A stretch of DNA of 64,000 nt, from contig JBANSL010000013.1 in the NCBI GenBank assembly GCA_037127255.1, forward strand, positions 5,024,188-5,088,187. Direction: 5' to 3'. The notes beneath the pieces were generated by a model that worked only from the letters and a program-made list of their open reading frames with translations, was not told the origin of the DNA and made no database searches. Positions 12,863 through 24,548 of this stretch are shown here, one piece after another. The position numbers were made by a program, and so were the translations under genes. Position 1 is the stretch's first letter, and every line of letters begins with the position of its first letter. This DNA comes from Persicaria tinctoria (taxonomy: Eukaryota; Streptophyta; Magnoliopsida; Caryophyllales; Polygonaceae).

Positions 12863-13780
12863 CAGGGTCGTGCCGATCATTTTGGAGCCATGTTCGAAAT
12901 TAAAATTAATCATATTAATTAATTATTAAATTTTTTACTAAATTTATAATTATATATATTTAATTAAAATACTACTATATTTATAAAATTTTAGATTAAA
13001 TTTATCAATTTTTTAAGAATAAAATTGTCATTTATTGTTTGTAAACACTTTTTTACCTAAAGATGATTTGGGTGGTTCTTAAAAGTACATACATATATAT
13101 AGTTTTGTGTATTTTTCTTTAACTTTGCTTTTTAAATTTTAGACATTCAATTAATTTCAGTAAGTGCTGTAAGTTTAAAAAATATTATTGTATGGGACAA
13201 ATAACCCCGAGTTTGTTTGGAGAATTATTTATCCTATTGAAAAAAATACACTCACAACATGTTTTAAAATTTAAAGATAAAAACTACTTTAATTCATTTT
13301 AAAGTAGATTATGGGCTTGTTTGAATTCCAAATCAATTATGTTTATAAATATAAACATTTTTAAAGTCTTTGATTAGAATAATTTATAATGTATTTTAAA
13401 TAAAATATTTTGTAACATCTGCTATTTAATTATATTAAGCTTAAAATATAAATAATGTTAAATAAATAGTCCATAAAAGCAACAAAATTACCAAATAAGA
13501 ATTAATAGGCCAAAAAAAACGTAAAAGCCCCCAGGGTAACGGAACGGGTGTATGAAAAATAAAGAAAAAAAAAAGTTACAAAATTGTACGGGGAGTCGAA
13601 CCTGGGACTCAAGAGGCACGCGCATGGGTTTATGCCACTGGGCTATTGCGAATCATCAATTCATACACGGAATTTGTTTTTTTATATAATTACATTCTGG
13701 GTACTACTGAATTATTGGGCCCTAAAAATTTGGGGGCCCTGTTCAATTGAACCACCTGAACATGCTTAGGCACGGGCCTG
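12863..13780. mobile_element. CAGGG-type hAT element (918 bp)
   Basis: Its ends are CAGGGTCGTGCC and GGCACGGGCCTG, near-perfect inverted repeats. It is flanked by the 8-bp direct repeat AAGATACA (12855-12862, 13781-13788). It is AT-rich with no transposase, hence non-autonomous. A tRNA-like module lies near the right end (13590-13657, minus strand), and a subterminal GGGCCC-type motif follows. Confidence 0.9.
13590..13657 (-). ncRNA. tRNA-like module inside hAT element
   Basis: On the minus strand it carries a box-A-like TAGCCCAGTGGCA and a perfect box-B-like GGTTCGACTCC about 40 bases apart, the spacing of internal Pol III promoters. A complete cloverleaf was not convincing. It is therefore annotated as a tRNA-derived module, not a tRNA gene. 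Similar modules occur in three other hAT elements here. Confidence 0.45.
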
Positions 13781-13788
13781 AAGATACA

Positions 13789-14173
13789 TATATTGGATAT
13801 CATGCATAAACCTTAATTTTCCTGAATCCAGAAGAAGAGGTCCTAACTCCTAAGAGACTGCTTAACCATGTATTGTAGTCCTTAAATTACAAGGATAAAG
13901 AGAGAAACATCAAAGTGTCGTGTATTGTATAGGATTCAATATAATAGCTTATTAGGGGCTCAGGGCACAGCCTAAATTTCCTACTTGAAGGCAATATAAT
14001 TAGGAAGCTAACGAACTTAAGAGCATCTTCGTAAGATCCTTGTTCAGCTAGCTGAAGCAGGAAATATAGATCAGGAAAGTAGAGAAGCTCTGGTACTTGA
14101 TAATCACACTCTACCAATCCAATGTAACTTATATAGGCAAGGAGCTTAATTATATAGATCATAGACCTGTTCT
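13789..14173 (-). other. Unassigned, possible minus-strand exon remnant
   Basis: A minus-strand frame at about 13890-14150 contains PELLYFPDLYFLLQLAEQ and GSYEDALKFVSFLI. This is helical and gene-like, but I do not recognise the family. It is cut off by the palindromic element at 14184. It may be an exon of a host gene relic or chance. Confidence 0.25.
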
Positions 14174-14183
14174 TATAATAATT

Positions 14184-15075
14184 GGGTAAAATCCACATAT
14201 AGTCCCTGAACTTTGATCAAATGTTCAAACGGGTCCCTGAACTTTATTTTGTTCATTGAAGTCCCTGAACTTTGATACTTTGTACACATTTGGTCCCTTT
14301 GTTAGTAAATTTGTTAAATATGTGTTAAGTAATGATAGGGAATCAATGTATTTTTGTATTAATTACATGAGTTAGGTTATACAATTGTAATTGCTCGGTA
14401 TTTGTTTTACTAAAGTAAAAAATTAAGCTTTTTTCTTCTCAAAAGTCATCATACATAATAGAGTTTTCTTAAACAAAGCATATTTTAAAATATATTTTTA
14501 TCAAATACACTTTCTATTTTCTTACCAAATGTTATAATTTTCCAATAATAGTTTATTTTAAAGTATTTTAATGACTAAAATTTCCTTATTTAATTAAAAA
14601 TAGAGTTTATTTTGTTAACACAAATAGAATTTATTTTTTATAGAAAAAGTAGAGCTTATTTTTTTTTAACAAAACACATTTTAATTTTTTTAATTAAATA
14701 AGAAATTTCCGGTCATCAAAATACTTTAAAATAAAATATCATCGGAAAATTATAACATTTAGTTGGAAAATAGAAAGTTTTTTTATTATAAAAAATACTT
14801 TTTTAAAACATATATTTTTAATATAATATACTTTTTTTTACTTTAGTAAAACAAATACCAAACAATTACATGTGCATAACCTAACTTATTCTATTAATAT
14901 ACCAAATTACATTGTTTTTATATCATTACTTAACACATATTTAACAAATTGACTAACAGAGGGACCAAATGTGTACAAAATATCAAAGTTCAAGGACTTC
15001 AATGAACAAAAATAAAGTTCAGGGACCCGTTTGAACATTTGATCAAAGTTCAGGGACCATAGATGGATTTTACCC
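14184..15075. mobile_element. Long-TIR MULE-type MITE
   Basis: An 892-bp near-palindromic element beginning GGGTAAAATCCA and ending TGGATTTTACCC. The paired TIRs (the AGTCCCTGAACTTTGATCAA region and its reverse complement) extend several hundred bp. It is flanked by the 10-bp direct repeat TATAATAATT (14174-14183, 15076-15085), near the 9-bp length expected of Mutator-like elements. It is non-coding; the transcript would fold into one long hairpin. Confidence 0.85.
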
Positions 15076-15085
15076 TATAATAATT

Positions 15086-15509
15086 CAGGTAAGAGTGACC
15101 AAGCCCCGCTTCCATGAACTCCTAATTGACATGGCAAATTTACCAGATCCTGTTTACAATCAGCCCCTGCGTCCATCAACTCCTTTGCCCCAACTCCCGA
15201 CTGTTGCAATTATCCCCATAATATTCTTCAGATCTGATTCAACAACCCAAAATTTACAAAGTGGTCAATTTAATGTGATGAGGGAACAAGGAGGACTAAC
15301 CATATGCTCTTTAACTCTAACAACCTTCAAATGCATAGATTTTCAGGCAAACACTAAACACTTGTGCAGTCCAACAAAAGTTTTATAGTGTGATTTCATT
15401 CAAACCTTAACTGCATCCTATTATGAAACCTTAGATGTAGGGCTCATCAGCCGTATATGTTCCTGGCACTGCAATTTCCATCAGTGAAACAAATCAGACA
15501 GTAAGCGAC
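15086..15509. other. Unassigned region
   Basis: A 97-codon plus-strand frame (15095-15388) has no recognisable domain. The region continues the sequence interrupted by the 14184 element and may belong to the same unknown gene relic. Confidence 0.25.
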
Positions 15510-15571
15510 TGTTGGACAATAATTCATATTTCACATATATGAAAATGTGTTCTTGGCTAAATTGTGCAACG

Positions 15572-15689
15572 TTCCGGAAGAATGTGGAATGTGGCGGAAG
15601 TCTCCGGAATGTGGTGGAATATTCTAGAAGCATATAGAAGAGTGCGGAAGTCTCTAGAAGCGTGCGGAACCTTATGGAAGGTTCCGGAA
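15572..15689 (+). promoter_or_regulatory. Heat-shock element cluster
   Basis: Two exact nGAAnnTTCnnGAAn arrays are present: GAATATTCTAGAA at 15617-15629 and GAAGGTTCCGGAA at 15677-15689. A third site, TTCCGGAAGAA, lies at 15572-15582. Heat-shock factor trimers bind this pattern. Whether it is active is not shown by sequence. Confidence 0.65.
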
Positions 15690-15800
15690 CCGTGAAGAGT
15701 CTAGGTGTGCCTAGACTAGTGTAGAGTTCTCCGAAAGCTTGGAGAACATTAGGACAATGTATGGAGGAGTCTAGAAGGATAGAGATGATTCTGTTGTTGG

Positions 15801-16474
15801 CAGGGGCGGCCGCAGGGGGGGCGCGGGGGGCGGCCGCCCCTCCCTCCGGCGACGTAATTTCGTATATATGTGAAAAAAATAAAAATAAAATAAAAAAAAT
15901 AAGGTAAAAAAATAAAAAAATGTGAAAGGTAACACTAAATTTGTCTAGCTTAGTTGGTTAAAAGGAATGAAGGAAGGGGAAGGGATTCAAAAGGTCATGG
16001 GTTCAAATCTCACTCCTTTCTTTTTTTCTCTATTATAAATGTCATATTTAAACCAAATTTTATATTTTTCTTTTAATTTTTTCATAAGATTATTCATTAT
16101 GTTACACATATATTTCTAAAAATTCTTCTAATTTTTATTCCTATGAATTTTTTTTAGTTAAACCACAATTTATGAGGTTTTTTGTCATATTTTTCAATCT
16201 TATCATTTTTTTTTTCATTTACCAATGACAAATTCTTTATAAAATTTATTATTTTCTTTCAATATTTTCAAAAAAAAATCTTAATCATGCTACACACACA
16301 TATAAATTATTAAATTATTGCACGAATTTTTGTAATAAAATATCATATTTATACCACAATTTATAGTTTTCTTTCAATATATTTAAAAAAATTCTTTATT
16401 ATATATACCGAGGAAAAAAAATTTCCCCAACAAACAATTCCGCCCCCCTCTAGCGATTCCTGCGGCCGCCACTG
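15801..16474. mobile_element. CAGGG-type hAT element (674 bp)
   Basis: Termini CAGGGGCGGCCGCAGG and CCTGCGGCCGCCACTG are inverted repeats. The 8-bp direct repeat GTTGTTGG flanks it (15793-15800, 16475-16482). It is non-coding and carries a tRNA-like module at 15943-16017. It splits the LTR-like region between the heat-shock elements and the TATA box. Confidence 0.92.
15943..16017 (+). ncRNA. tRNA-like module inside hAT element
   Basis: Box-A-like TAGCTTAGTTGG (about 15946) and box-B-like GGGTTCAAATCTC (about 15999) are about 50 bases apart on the plus strand. No full cloverleaf was resolved. Confidence 0.45.
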
Positions 16475-16531
16475 GTTGTTGGAGTATTCTAGAGATGTTC
16501 TAGGACTCTCCATGTAAGAGATGACATGGCC

Positions 16532-16539
16532 TATAAATA
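16532..16539 (+). promoter_or_regulatory. TATA box of LTR-like region
   Basis: TATAAATA lies downstream of the heat-shock cluster; the two were about 170 bp apart before the hAT inserted. It is followed by a G/T/A-rich leader. Confidence 0.45.
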
Positions 16540-16916
16540 AGCTTAGTGGTGTGTGAGTTAGTAAGTGAGTGGGCAAGGTGAGTGCTCCTCCAAATGAGTG
16601 TGAGCATGTGAGGTGTTGTGTAGCCTAGTATGTGATCGATCGAGCACGAGGGCATCTCGATCACAAACCAACTGCTAGAAATCTATCCAAAAACATAGGA
16701 GGATGCAACCTATACAAAATGAAATCAGAGGGAAGGGTTCTAAAGTGCATATGGCGCTCATGAATCAAAAAATAACCCACGAAATATATAATTTAGGAGC
16801 TAAATTAGATAGATACACTCATGAGTTATATGAACTGAACAAATCAAATGACTGCGAAAATTCAAAAGAAATCGGTCAGAGCTCCAAACCGGCTGAATCA
16901 GGAGAGGGTATGTGAT

Positions 16917-17849
16917 GCAGTTCATCCTTGATCGCTATTCACCAATTCCTATCTTAAAAGGCATCAATGTCCGGCAATCTCCATCTGTGAAGATCCACAT
17001 CTTCCATATACTTCAAGAGTAATTCCACACGGTTTTGATCTTTAAGGTCTATTAGGATACTACTATCAGCATCCTACATTACCAAATAATACATAAAATT
17101 TATCCCTAACACTTCACAAGTAATCAAAGAATATGCTCATAGACTGGTTATACCTTTTTTTTGTTTCAGTTCATTGCTAAAGTGCTTATAGACTGCACTA
17201 GAGCTACTACTCCTCCACATCAACGTGGAATTTAACCATTCCAAGGCAAGCATCAGATGGCGGCAACCTTGAAATCGCTGATTTTCGATGATCTAAGCAC
17301 GTCACCCTACATAAGAAAAACGCATCAATCGTAATGTTGATCATCCGAAACACATTGCTTCTGTTCTGAAAACAAAGTAGCTTACTCGCAATTCGTTCTT
17401 CGAGAAAGCTCCACAGCGAAACCTTGTGAACCAACGAAATCGAGAAAGTAGCTTTTCTCGACCCCTACAGACCGCAAATCATCGAACCTGCGCAAGAGAC
17501 ATACTGAATGTCAAAGTTGAACGCCGCAGATTTTCAAAGAGAGTGGAATTAAAAGCGAGGAGGAGGAAGAGAGAGAGAGGGAGAGACGTGAGAGGGAGAA
17601 CGGCAAGATGAGGCAAGGGAGACTGAGACGGGAGTGGAAGAGGTGAGCGAAGAGCGCCTACAACACTCCGGGGAACGAGGGGTAGTTGTAGAGCGACATG
17701 AAAAGCGTTTGAGCTTCCGAAGCTCTGGCTATGGCTTCCAAGGTTGTATCCGAATGAAGGCTGCTGCATTGCAGTGATCTGATAGGAGAGATCCGGCGGC
17801 GCGTGCTTCGGGTGACAGAAGAGAACGCCATTGATGGCGATGCGGTCAC
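16917..17849 (-). pseudogene. DHH-type phosphoesterase-like gene fragment
   Basis: Three exon-like blocks appear on the minus strand. The first (about 17849-17600) has a Ser/Arg-rich, transit-peptide-like start at MAFSSVTRSTRR, then SLYNYPSFPG and, after a frame break, ALFAHLFHSRL. The second (about 17434-17207) contains VTCLDHRKSAIS and FHVDVE. The third (about 17073-16917) follows an AATGTAG acceptor and contains DLHRWRLPDIDAFKIG and RSRMNCIT. This order matches a plant family of uncharacterised, probably organellar proteins related to DHH/DHHA1 phosphoesterases. The frame break after the first block and missing C-terminus mark it as a fragment. Family assignment is from remembered motifs. 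Confidence 0.55.
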
Positions 17850-18655
17850 CGGAGATGGCGGGGGAGGGCGACGAGGTGTGTCATGTGTGGAGGTGGGGGG
17901 CTTGATGCGGATTGCGGATGGAGCCGTGGGGGAAGGGATGGGCTGAGTCTAGTTGGGCCTAGTCTGCCCCACCCACTCTCTCTGTCTTCCCCTCTGAAAT
18001 ATCAGGCCCAACCTATGGTTAAAACTAGGGATGGGACTATTATCTCACTCGGTTTCATTATAAACTAGTTCTTTTTCCGAATGTTGTTCAGGTTTTTTCA
18101 TAATATTTTCGGTCGAGTTTGACGTATTAAACAAAATATTTAACATGTTAATTTTCTACTAACATATTGTTCATGCTTCTTGTCATATGTTCTACTAAAT
18201 TTTCTTTTCTTCAAATAATCGATATTTCAAATTTGACAAAGAATGGTAAATCAATCGCTTTCACGTTTCTCCTAATATCCGTCCTAATTGAATGCAAAGA
18301 AAACAAACCTTATAGTTTTATAAGTATTAAGGATGGATAGGGGTGGATACGGTTCTAATTTTTGGCCAAAATTTCAATCAAATCTTGACATCGCATCCCA
18401 AGATATAAATAATGGATATTTTGCATAATTAAACAAAATAATGGAGGCAGTGTTTAGAATTATGTGTAAAGTGTCATCTCCTTCCTCCCTTGATGGTTGG
18501 GTGAACTGTGAAGCGCAACCATGGTCTTCATCCTCCCGTCGACCTCGAGCTCCTTAGCTAGAGAAGGCCCAAGCAGTGGCTTGTTTCGAGAGCCACCTCG
18601 CAATCGACAACGCCAAACCTAGTTATAATTGGTCTTCTCCGAGCCACCTCCCGTC
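17850..18655. other. Unassigned region upstream of NLR-B
   Basis: No recognisable gene. The last part (about 18490-18655) is fused in frame to the NLR-B relic but has no NLR similarity, so it marks the breakpoint of the 5' truncation. Confidence 0.35.
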
Positions 18656-19306
18656 AACAATTGTTTGCAGTAACAAGGTAGTTATTGTTGAATTCAAGGA
18701 GGAGGAGGAGGAGGATGAGTTTGCGAAATTGGGAAGGGTAATGCTAGAAAAATGTGACGGTTTACCCATTGCAATAATTACACTAGCTGGACTTTTGGGA
18801 ACAAAGGCCACAATACAACAATGGAAAAGCATCAAGGATAATGTGGTATCAATAATAATGAAAGACGAGAGAGGTTCCGTTCGCTACGAGGCAGTTAAGA
18901 AAGTTTTAGAATTTAGCTATTTTGATTTGCCTTATTATCTAAAGCCATGCTTTCTTTATTTGGGTACCTTCAAAGAAGATAAGAAAATAGAAGTTGATAC
19001 ATTGATCAACTTGTGGATAGATGAAGGATTTGTAAAGCCAGATCAATGTCCTGAAAGGAGGTGGCTTGAGGGAGTAGCTAAGAGTTTTTTGGAAGAGTTG
19101 GTACAATGATGTATGGTTCAAGTTGTTTCGAGAGATTATGCGGAAGATGTAATCGCTATTCGAATTCATGATTTGATGCGAGATCTTTGCATAGAGAAGG
19201 GAAAGGAGTTGGGCTTTTTTAGAGTTTTCTCTCCATTTACATCATCATCATCAACTCAAATAGAAACATGTCCTCGGATTGTGGTATATAATCGTCGTAA
19301 TAACAG

Positions 19307-20915
19307 GTATGCTACACATATATATATGTCATTTTAATTTAAGTTACTATTTTTTTTTTAAGATACTAAAATGACAATAGGCATAATTATACATTTGTTG
19401 GAAGAATGGAAGTTGTTATGATGATTCATATTTTCGTTTATAAAAATGTTTGCCTTTTATGAATGAACATGAATATTTTAATTGCCATGCATTGATTAGA
19501 ATTAAACAATATTTTTATTCATATAACATAATATTCATATTACCGCAACACATATTTGTATTTGTATCATTCGATATTTGCTTAATGTATTACATAAAAT
19601 TTGTATTCACATGAGAATAATTAGAAGGCGAAAAACCTGATTTATCTCCTCATTCCTATATGTATATATCTATATCTATATTATCTATCTATCTATATGT
19701 ATATATCTATATTTTTTCTTAGGTGTCAAAATCATCTTAATTTTATGTTTTTTTTTACTTTATCAACTTTACCCTTCCTATATAAAATATTATGCTAACT
19801 TTGTTGCTATTTTATTTAATTTTATAATAATAATAATTTTGTTAGGCTATAGAGAGGCTAGGCACGTGACTAGCACATGGCAAAGGATAGTATAAGAGAT
19901 GTGGGCCTGTAACCGATTGAGGCATTCAATTCATTCTAATACAAGTGGTTACACATACTTTGGTTAAGCTCTCTTGGTAGTTAGGCAATCAAGATCCTAA
20001 CAAGTGGTATCAGCGGCTTGGTGTTCTTTTAGCATTTCAGATCACATAAAAAATTAAGAAGCTAATAAGCTCCAAAGGTTTCAGCAAACAAACAAAATTG
20101 CTGAAATTGCCAATATCCAAACTCTCAACAAAGCAAACTCAATCAACCACAAATTCACTGTTTGCTATCAACGAAAATGCTTAAAAAAAATTGTATTTTC
20201 AACGAAAATGCTTAAAACAAATTGTATTTTCAGCATTTCAGAATTGCACAGTTGCTAAAATCAAACTAATAAATCTTTGTTTAATCTTCCTCTCAATCTC
20301 TCTCTTTCTTGTTCGAAGCAACTCAATTCCAAAATCACAATCGTAACAAAATTGAAACCTAATCGATTCCAAGAACTCCAAATTCAAACTGCTGAATTTC
20401 GCAATTGTTGAATTTCATGGAAATTAAAACTCCAAATTCAGTACACACACCCCTAATCTCAATTTCAGGCACGAAACCAGAAATTGAAATTCGGGTGGGC
20501 TAGGTAGGCTAAATTTTCTCATACACGTGATTTTTATCAATAAAATCCTTAATTTAATATATAAATGAATAATTTTTCTTAAATTTTTTACCTATTATTT
20601 TATTTTTGTAAAAATGGGGTGGGCTGGAGTAGACCTCGGCTCGCCATTCGCCACTTCAAGCATAAAAATAGTTATGACTTATGAGTGGTCTATTCTCTAG
20701 TTAACTTGTTAAATCTTAAAATGCGATCGGCTTGTGAAAATTTGTTTGGAATAAATTGCATGTAATCAATGAATTACAAAAGATGCATATATGCTAGTAA
20801 TTATTACAGTTTCATATATGGCCAAAATACTGCACATACACGGACATATATTGAATATACGTACAGTAACAGTAGTATTTAATTTAATCAAGTTTGAATC
20901 GATTTGTATACACAG
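19307..20915 (+). other. NLR-B intron with LTR remnant
   Basis: The intron shares its 5' part (to about 19680) and 3' part (from about 20467) with NLR-A. The middle is unique. It holds the end of an LTR retrotransposon repeat and a PBS-like TGGTATCAGCGGC at 20005. Downstream, the GCATTTCAGATCAC stretch (about 20031) and a TTTCAGCAAAC stretch (about 20080) recur near 63696 in the NLR-C intron. Confidence 0.65.
19840..20017 (+). mobile_element. LTR end plus primer-binding-site remnant
   Basis: TGGTATCAG at 20005, the plant copia primer-binding signature complementary to initiator tRNA-Met, follows an LTR-like 3' segment ending AGATCCTAACAAG. The internal region and second LTR are absent. Boundaries are approximate. 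Confidence 0.5.
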
Positions 20916-22072
20916 TGCATAATCTACAGTGTTGGTGTACAATTCGCGTACGAGGACCTTAATTTGGAACAGTGACCACATAGACAGTCGAGACTTACCC
21001 AAACCGTTATTTCCACTTGAAAAGTTGAAGCAGGTCAGGGTTTTGTCTCTCGAATATGTTGACTTGGGGGACTCCGTAAAACATATTGGAAATATGATCC
21101 TTTTAAGATATTTGCTTTTGGATCGATGTAGCTTTACAACCGGACAAATGGACTTCCTCAAAAAACTAAGAAACTTGCAAACCTTGAAGTTGTTTTATGG
21201 GATAAATATGGAGTTGTCTGATAACATAGTTGGTAACATGGAGCAGCTCAGAGTTCTTTCTATACGTGTCCTTGATGAAAGCAGAGCTGAGCGTCCAACA
21301 ATTTCAATGGGGGTGGACAAACTAAGGAATTTGCAAACTTTGGAGATACCTGCTGATGAATGGATTGTTAAGGAGCTTCCTGCTATTATTACCACTGATT
21401 TGCAACAACTGTGGTTAAGCCAGATACACAGCCAACAACAGTTGGATGCTATACTCGGTTATGATAGTAGCACCGTAACCTCTCTTGAAACCCTTCGGCT
21501 TGAGCTGGAATTCAAAGTATTATTGGAATTTGATTTGCAGAAGATGAAACTGGAAAGGTGTCAACACTTGAAATCGATTTCCTTGGCTGGAAAGATAAAA
21601 AAAACAACGGGGGTCAAGGTGGTCGTTCCCTCCTAATCTTTTGGCGTTGCGGTTATCGGGAACCGAGGTCGAGGAAGAGGATGATATGAATCAAGTCATT
21701 GCTCAAGTCGCTCCCCTAAGGGAACTATTCCTAGATTGGGGCGCATACAAGGGAGTAAACTTAACTATCAGTGGGCTTCCAAACCTCCACCGGCTTCACT
21801 TGATGAGATTGCCCAATTTGAAGGAATGGAGAATAACAGAAGGTTCCTTGCCACAACTCCGAAAGTTATATATCTGGGGTTGTAATGAATTGGAAAGGAT
21901 TCCAGATGAAATAAGAAACATCAAAACACTCCAACTACTTGATGTTAGTTTTATGCTAAGGAGATTCTGCAAAAGACTTGAGAAGAGAAAGGAAGGTGAA
22001 AGCGATGGAGGAGAAGATTTCCATCTTGTTCAACACATCCCCACCCTACAATTTCAGCTTAGTCGTGATTAA

Positions 22073-22440
22073 CAGCACGACTGCCGCGGTTTCGAAGGTA
22101 ACCTCATTTCTATTTTAATTTCCAATTAGCAAACAAAATTTTCAATTCCTCGATAAAACTAGGCCAAATTTTGGACTAAAAGAATTATATTACATATAAA
22201 TTTTAACTAGTGAGGAAATGTATCAATTTGATGCTTGCAAATTTTCTTTATTATATATAAGTATATAACTAGTACAGTTGCACATGACACGATTTTTTAA
22301 AAATCTAATCTTAATAATATAATAAATTAATATTAAAAAAAGTTAGGATAAAAATCATTACAGACATCCACAAACCCCCATTTCTTCCACTCAGATCTGA
22401 ATGAAAGAAGAAAAATAATAATTAAAAAAAAAATATTTGA
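22073..22440 (+). repeat. NLR-B 3' flank, homologous to NLR-A 3' flank
   Basis: Matches about 5334-5550 and 5832-5883 and carries an empty site for the Stowaway-like MITE. Homology is patchy after the ATCATTAC hAT target site (about 22353-22360) and ends near 22442. Confidence 0.75.
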
Positions 22441-23459
22441 TTGGTAGTAAAGAAAAATAATAATTTGGAATGGTCAAAATATTTTCATAATACCCCTTTT
22501 AATTTTACCCCAAACCCCCCTTTCTTCCGTTCAGATCTGAGGTGTTTTCTTCATCCTGAGATCTCAATGGCTACTCCTTCCATCCTTGCTCATCCCTCCC
22601 TCGCTCCCTCTGTTGCAACCGGCCGTCTCGTCATCCCTCCCTCGCTCCCTCCTTCCATCCTGAGATCTCAGTGGCGCCCGTCATCGTCCTTTCGACCAGC
22701 CGTCGTCGTCGTCCTTCCGACCAGCCGTCTCGTCATCGAGAGGCGTCGCCATTGTCCATCGCCGTTGTGACTGTTGTCGACCGGCTGATGTTGTTAATCA
22801 AGGGCCCTTGTCCTCGTCTCCTCCCTCGTTCCTATCCAGATCGGCCGGAGAACGGCCTCCTCGTCCTCCAATCGACGAACCCTAGAATATGCGATTTCAC
22901 TCAAGGATTAACTCTCGACGCCGTCGACGGTGGCTAATATAGCCTCCACGCCGAATCAAGGGTTTCGAGGCTGTGCGACTTGATAGAGATCCAATTTGTA
23001 GAGCCGATAACCTGCCATGGCTAAGAAGTTGTTGATTTATGAGTGTGGCGAGCTCCGATCTGGTGAGGTACGGCGCAGGGAAGCGTCTTCGGAAGTTCAG
23101 AGCGGTAGAAATCATCGAGTGAGACAAGGTCGGGTTTATCGAGAGATGCGATTCGGGTCGAGTATAATCCGAGAGCTTCTCGCCATGGTTTGTTGTCTGA
23201 ACAATTGAAGGCCAACGCCATCGTCAAAATCATCTACGGCTTTTCCAGTCAATTTGTTCGGCATCCACATTTGCCTGGGAGAGTAACAGTGCTTCTGATG
23301 GGCCTTTAATGGGCCGAACTTGAGTGCTATCTATGTTTCAATAATACTTCACTAGTACATCCACATTTGTCAAACATAGAAAAAATGTATAATACAACTA
23401 TGTATGTTTCAATAATACTTCACTAGTACAATACAATACCTACGTGATGTGGACACGGA
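22441..23459. other. GC-richer unassigned block
   Basis: Pyrimidine- and CG-rich sequence with short open frames on both strands, none with a recognised domain. It may be 5' UTR or first-exon material carried by a transposon. A repeat containing ATGTTTCAATAATACTTCAC occurs twice near 23333 and 23403. Confidence 0.3.
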
Positions 23460-24486
23460 ATTGAATAATTTATGTGGTACTATATTTTATAGATAGGGTG
23501 GTGACATCGATAAGAGTAGTGACGATGATAAGGGTGGTGACAATGTCTATAACCCTATTTTTATAGTGGTGACATTGCCTATTATCCTATTTTTATTTTG
23601 GTGACAGCGTCTATTACCTTGTTTTTATTTTGATTACAGTGTCTATGACATTGTTTTTGAAGTGGTGACAGTGTCTATGACCTTGGTTTTTTTTTGTTAC
23701 AGAGTGTCACAAATGATAAGAGTGGTGACAGTGACCCCGTAAAAAAAACAAAAAAAATATTAAAAAAAACTCTTGAAACGAATCTGTCATCAAAAAATTG
23801 TTTCCCTTGTCCTAGATTTTCCCTTTGATTGCAGTGTCTATGGCCATGTTTTTATTTTGATTACAACGTTTATATATGACCCGCTTACCCATTCATTTAT
23901 TATAGAAGAACTGTCACCACATGTATTTTGGCTTCTCATTAGCCCTTATAAGGTTTGCGCTTTCTTTCTCGTAGAGGTTTCGCTTGGTTACAGTGTCTAT
24001 TACCTTGTTTTGATAGTGGTGACATTGCCTATGACCCTATTTTTATTTTGATTACAACGTATATATATGACCCTCTTACCCATTCATTTATTAGAGAAGA
24101 ATTGTCACCACATGTATTAGCTCATATAGGGTTTGTGCTTTCTTTGTCGTAGGGGTTTCCTTTGATTACAGTGTTTATGACTCTTTTTTCATAGCGGTGA
24201 CAACGTCTATGACCCTGTTTTTATTTTGGTTACAATGTCAATAGAGTTTTCCTTTTATTACAGTGTCTATGACATTTATTTCATAGTGGTGACAGTGTCT
24301 ATGACCCGGTTTTCATAGTGGTGACAATGTCTATGACTATCTTATCCATTCATATATTGAAGGAGAATTGTTCACCTAATTTCTTTTGGCTTCTCATTAG
24401 CCCTTTTAGGGTTTGTGCTTACCTTGTCCTAGGGTTTTCCATTTGGTGACAGCAATCATCTCTTAACGACGTACTGCACTAAACAT

Positions 24487-24548
24487 TTTAGGGTTTAGGA
24501 TTTAGGGTGGGCCCTAAACCCTAAAGACTTAACCCTAAACCCTAAACC
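24487..24548. repeat. Inverted telomere-like repeats
   Basis: Several degenerate TTTAGGG units meet CCCTAAA units around a GGGCCC centre. TTTAGGG is the usual plant telomere repeat. The block sits inside the 23460-26920 array. Confidence 0.7.

Larger units (their letters stand above)
15510..16672 (+). mobile_element. LTR-like region with heat-shock elements (split by hAT)
   Basis: Starting at TGTTGGAC (15510) the sequence has a GAA/TTC-rich block with two perfect three-unit heat-shock elements. After a 674-bp hAT insertion it resumes with a TATA box (16532) and a purine-rich leader ending near CAAACCAAC (about 16672). Without the insertion it is about 480 bp. This architecture, HSE cluster then TATA in a TG...CA-like unit, resembles the U3-R region of heat-responsive copia LTRs. 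No second LTR or flanking 5-bp duplication was found, so solo-LTR status is inferred. Confidence 0.4.
18656..22072 (+). pseudogene. NLR-B: truncated, disabled CC-NBS-LRR paralogue
   Basis: Homology to NLR-A starts abruptly at 18656 inside NB-ARC. The coiled coil, P-loop and kinase-2 are gone, while GLPL (CDGLPIAI), RNBS-D and IHDLMRDLC remain. Lesions are a TGA stop at 19107-19109 where NLR-A has CGA, a TAA at 20920-20922 (second full codon of the LRR exon; GAA in NLR-A), and 8 A instead of 7 at about 21597-21604. The extra A shifts the frame until 22072. The LRR exon (20916-22072) otherwise closely follows NLR-A. Exon 1 ends at 19306 with the conserved donor. It cannot make an NLR; a short LRR-only product is unlikely because of the early stop and frameshift. 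Confidence 0.9.
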
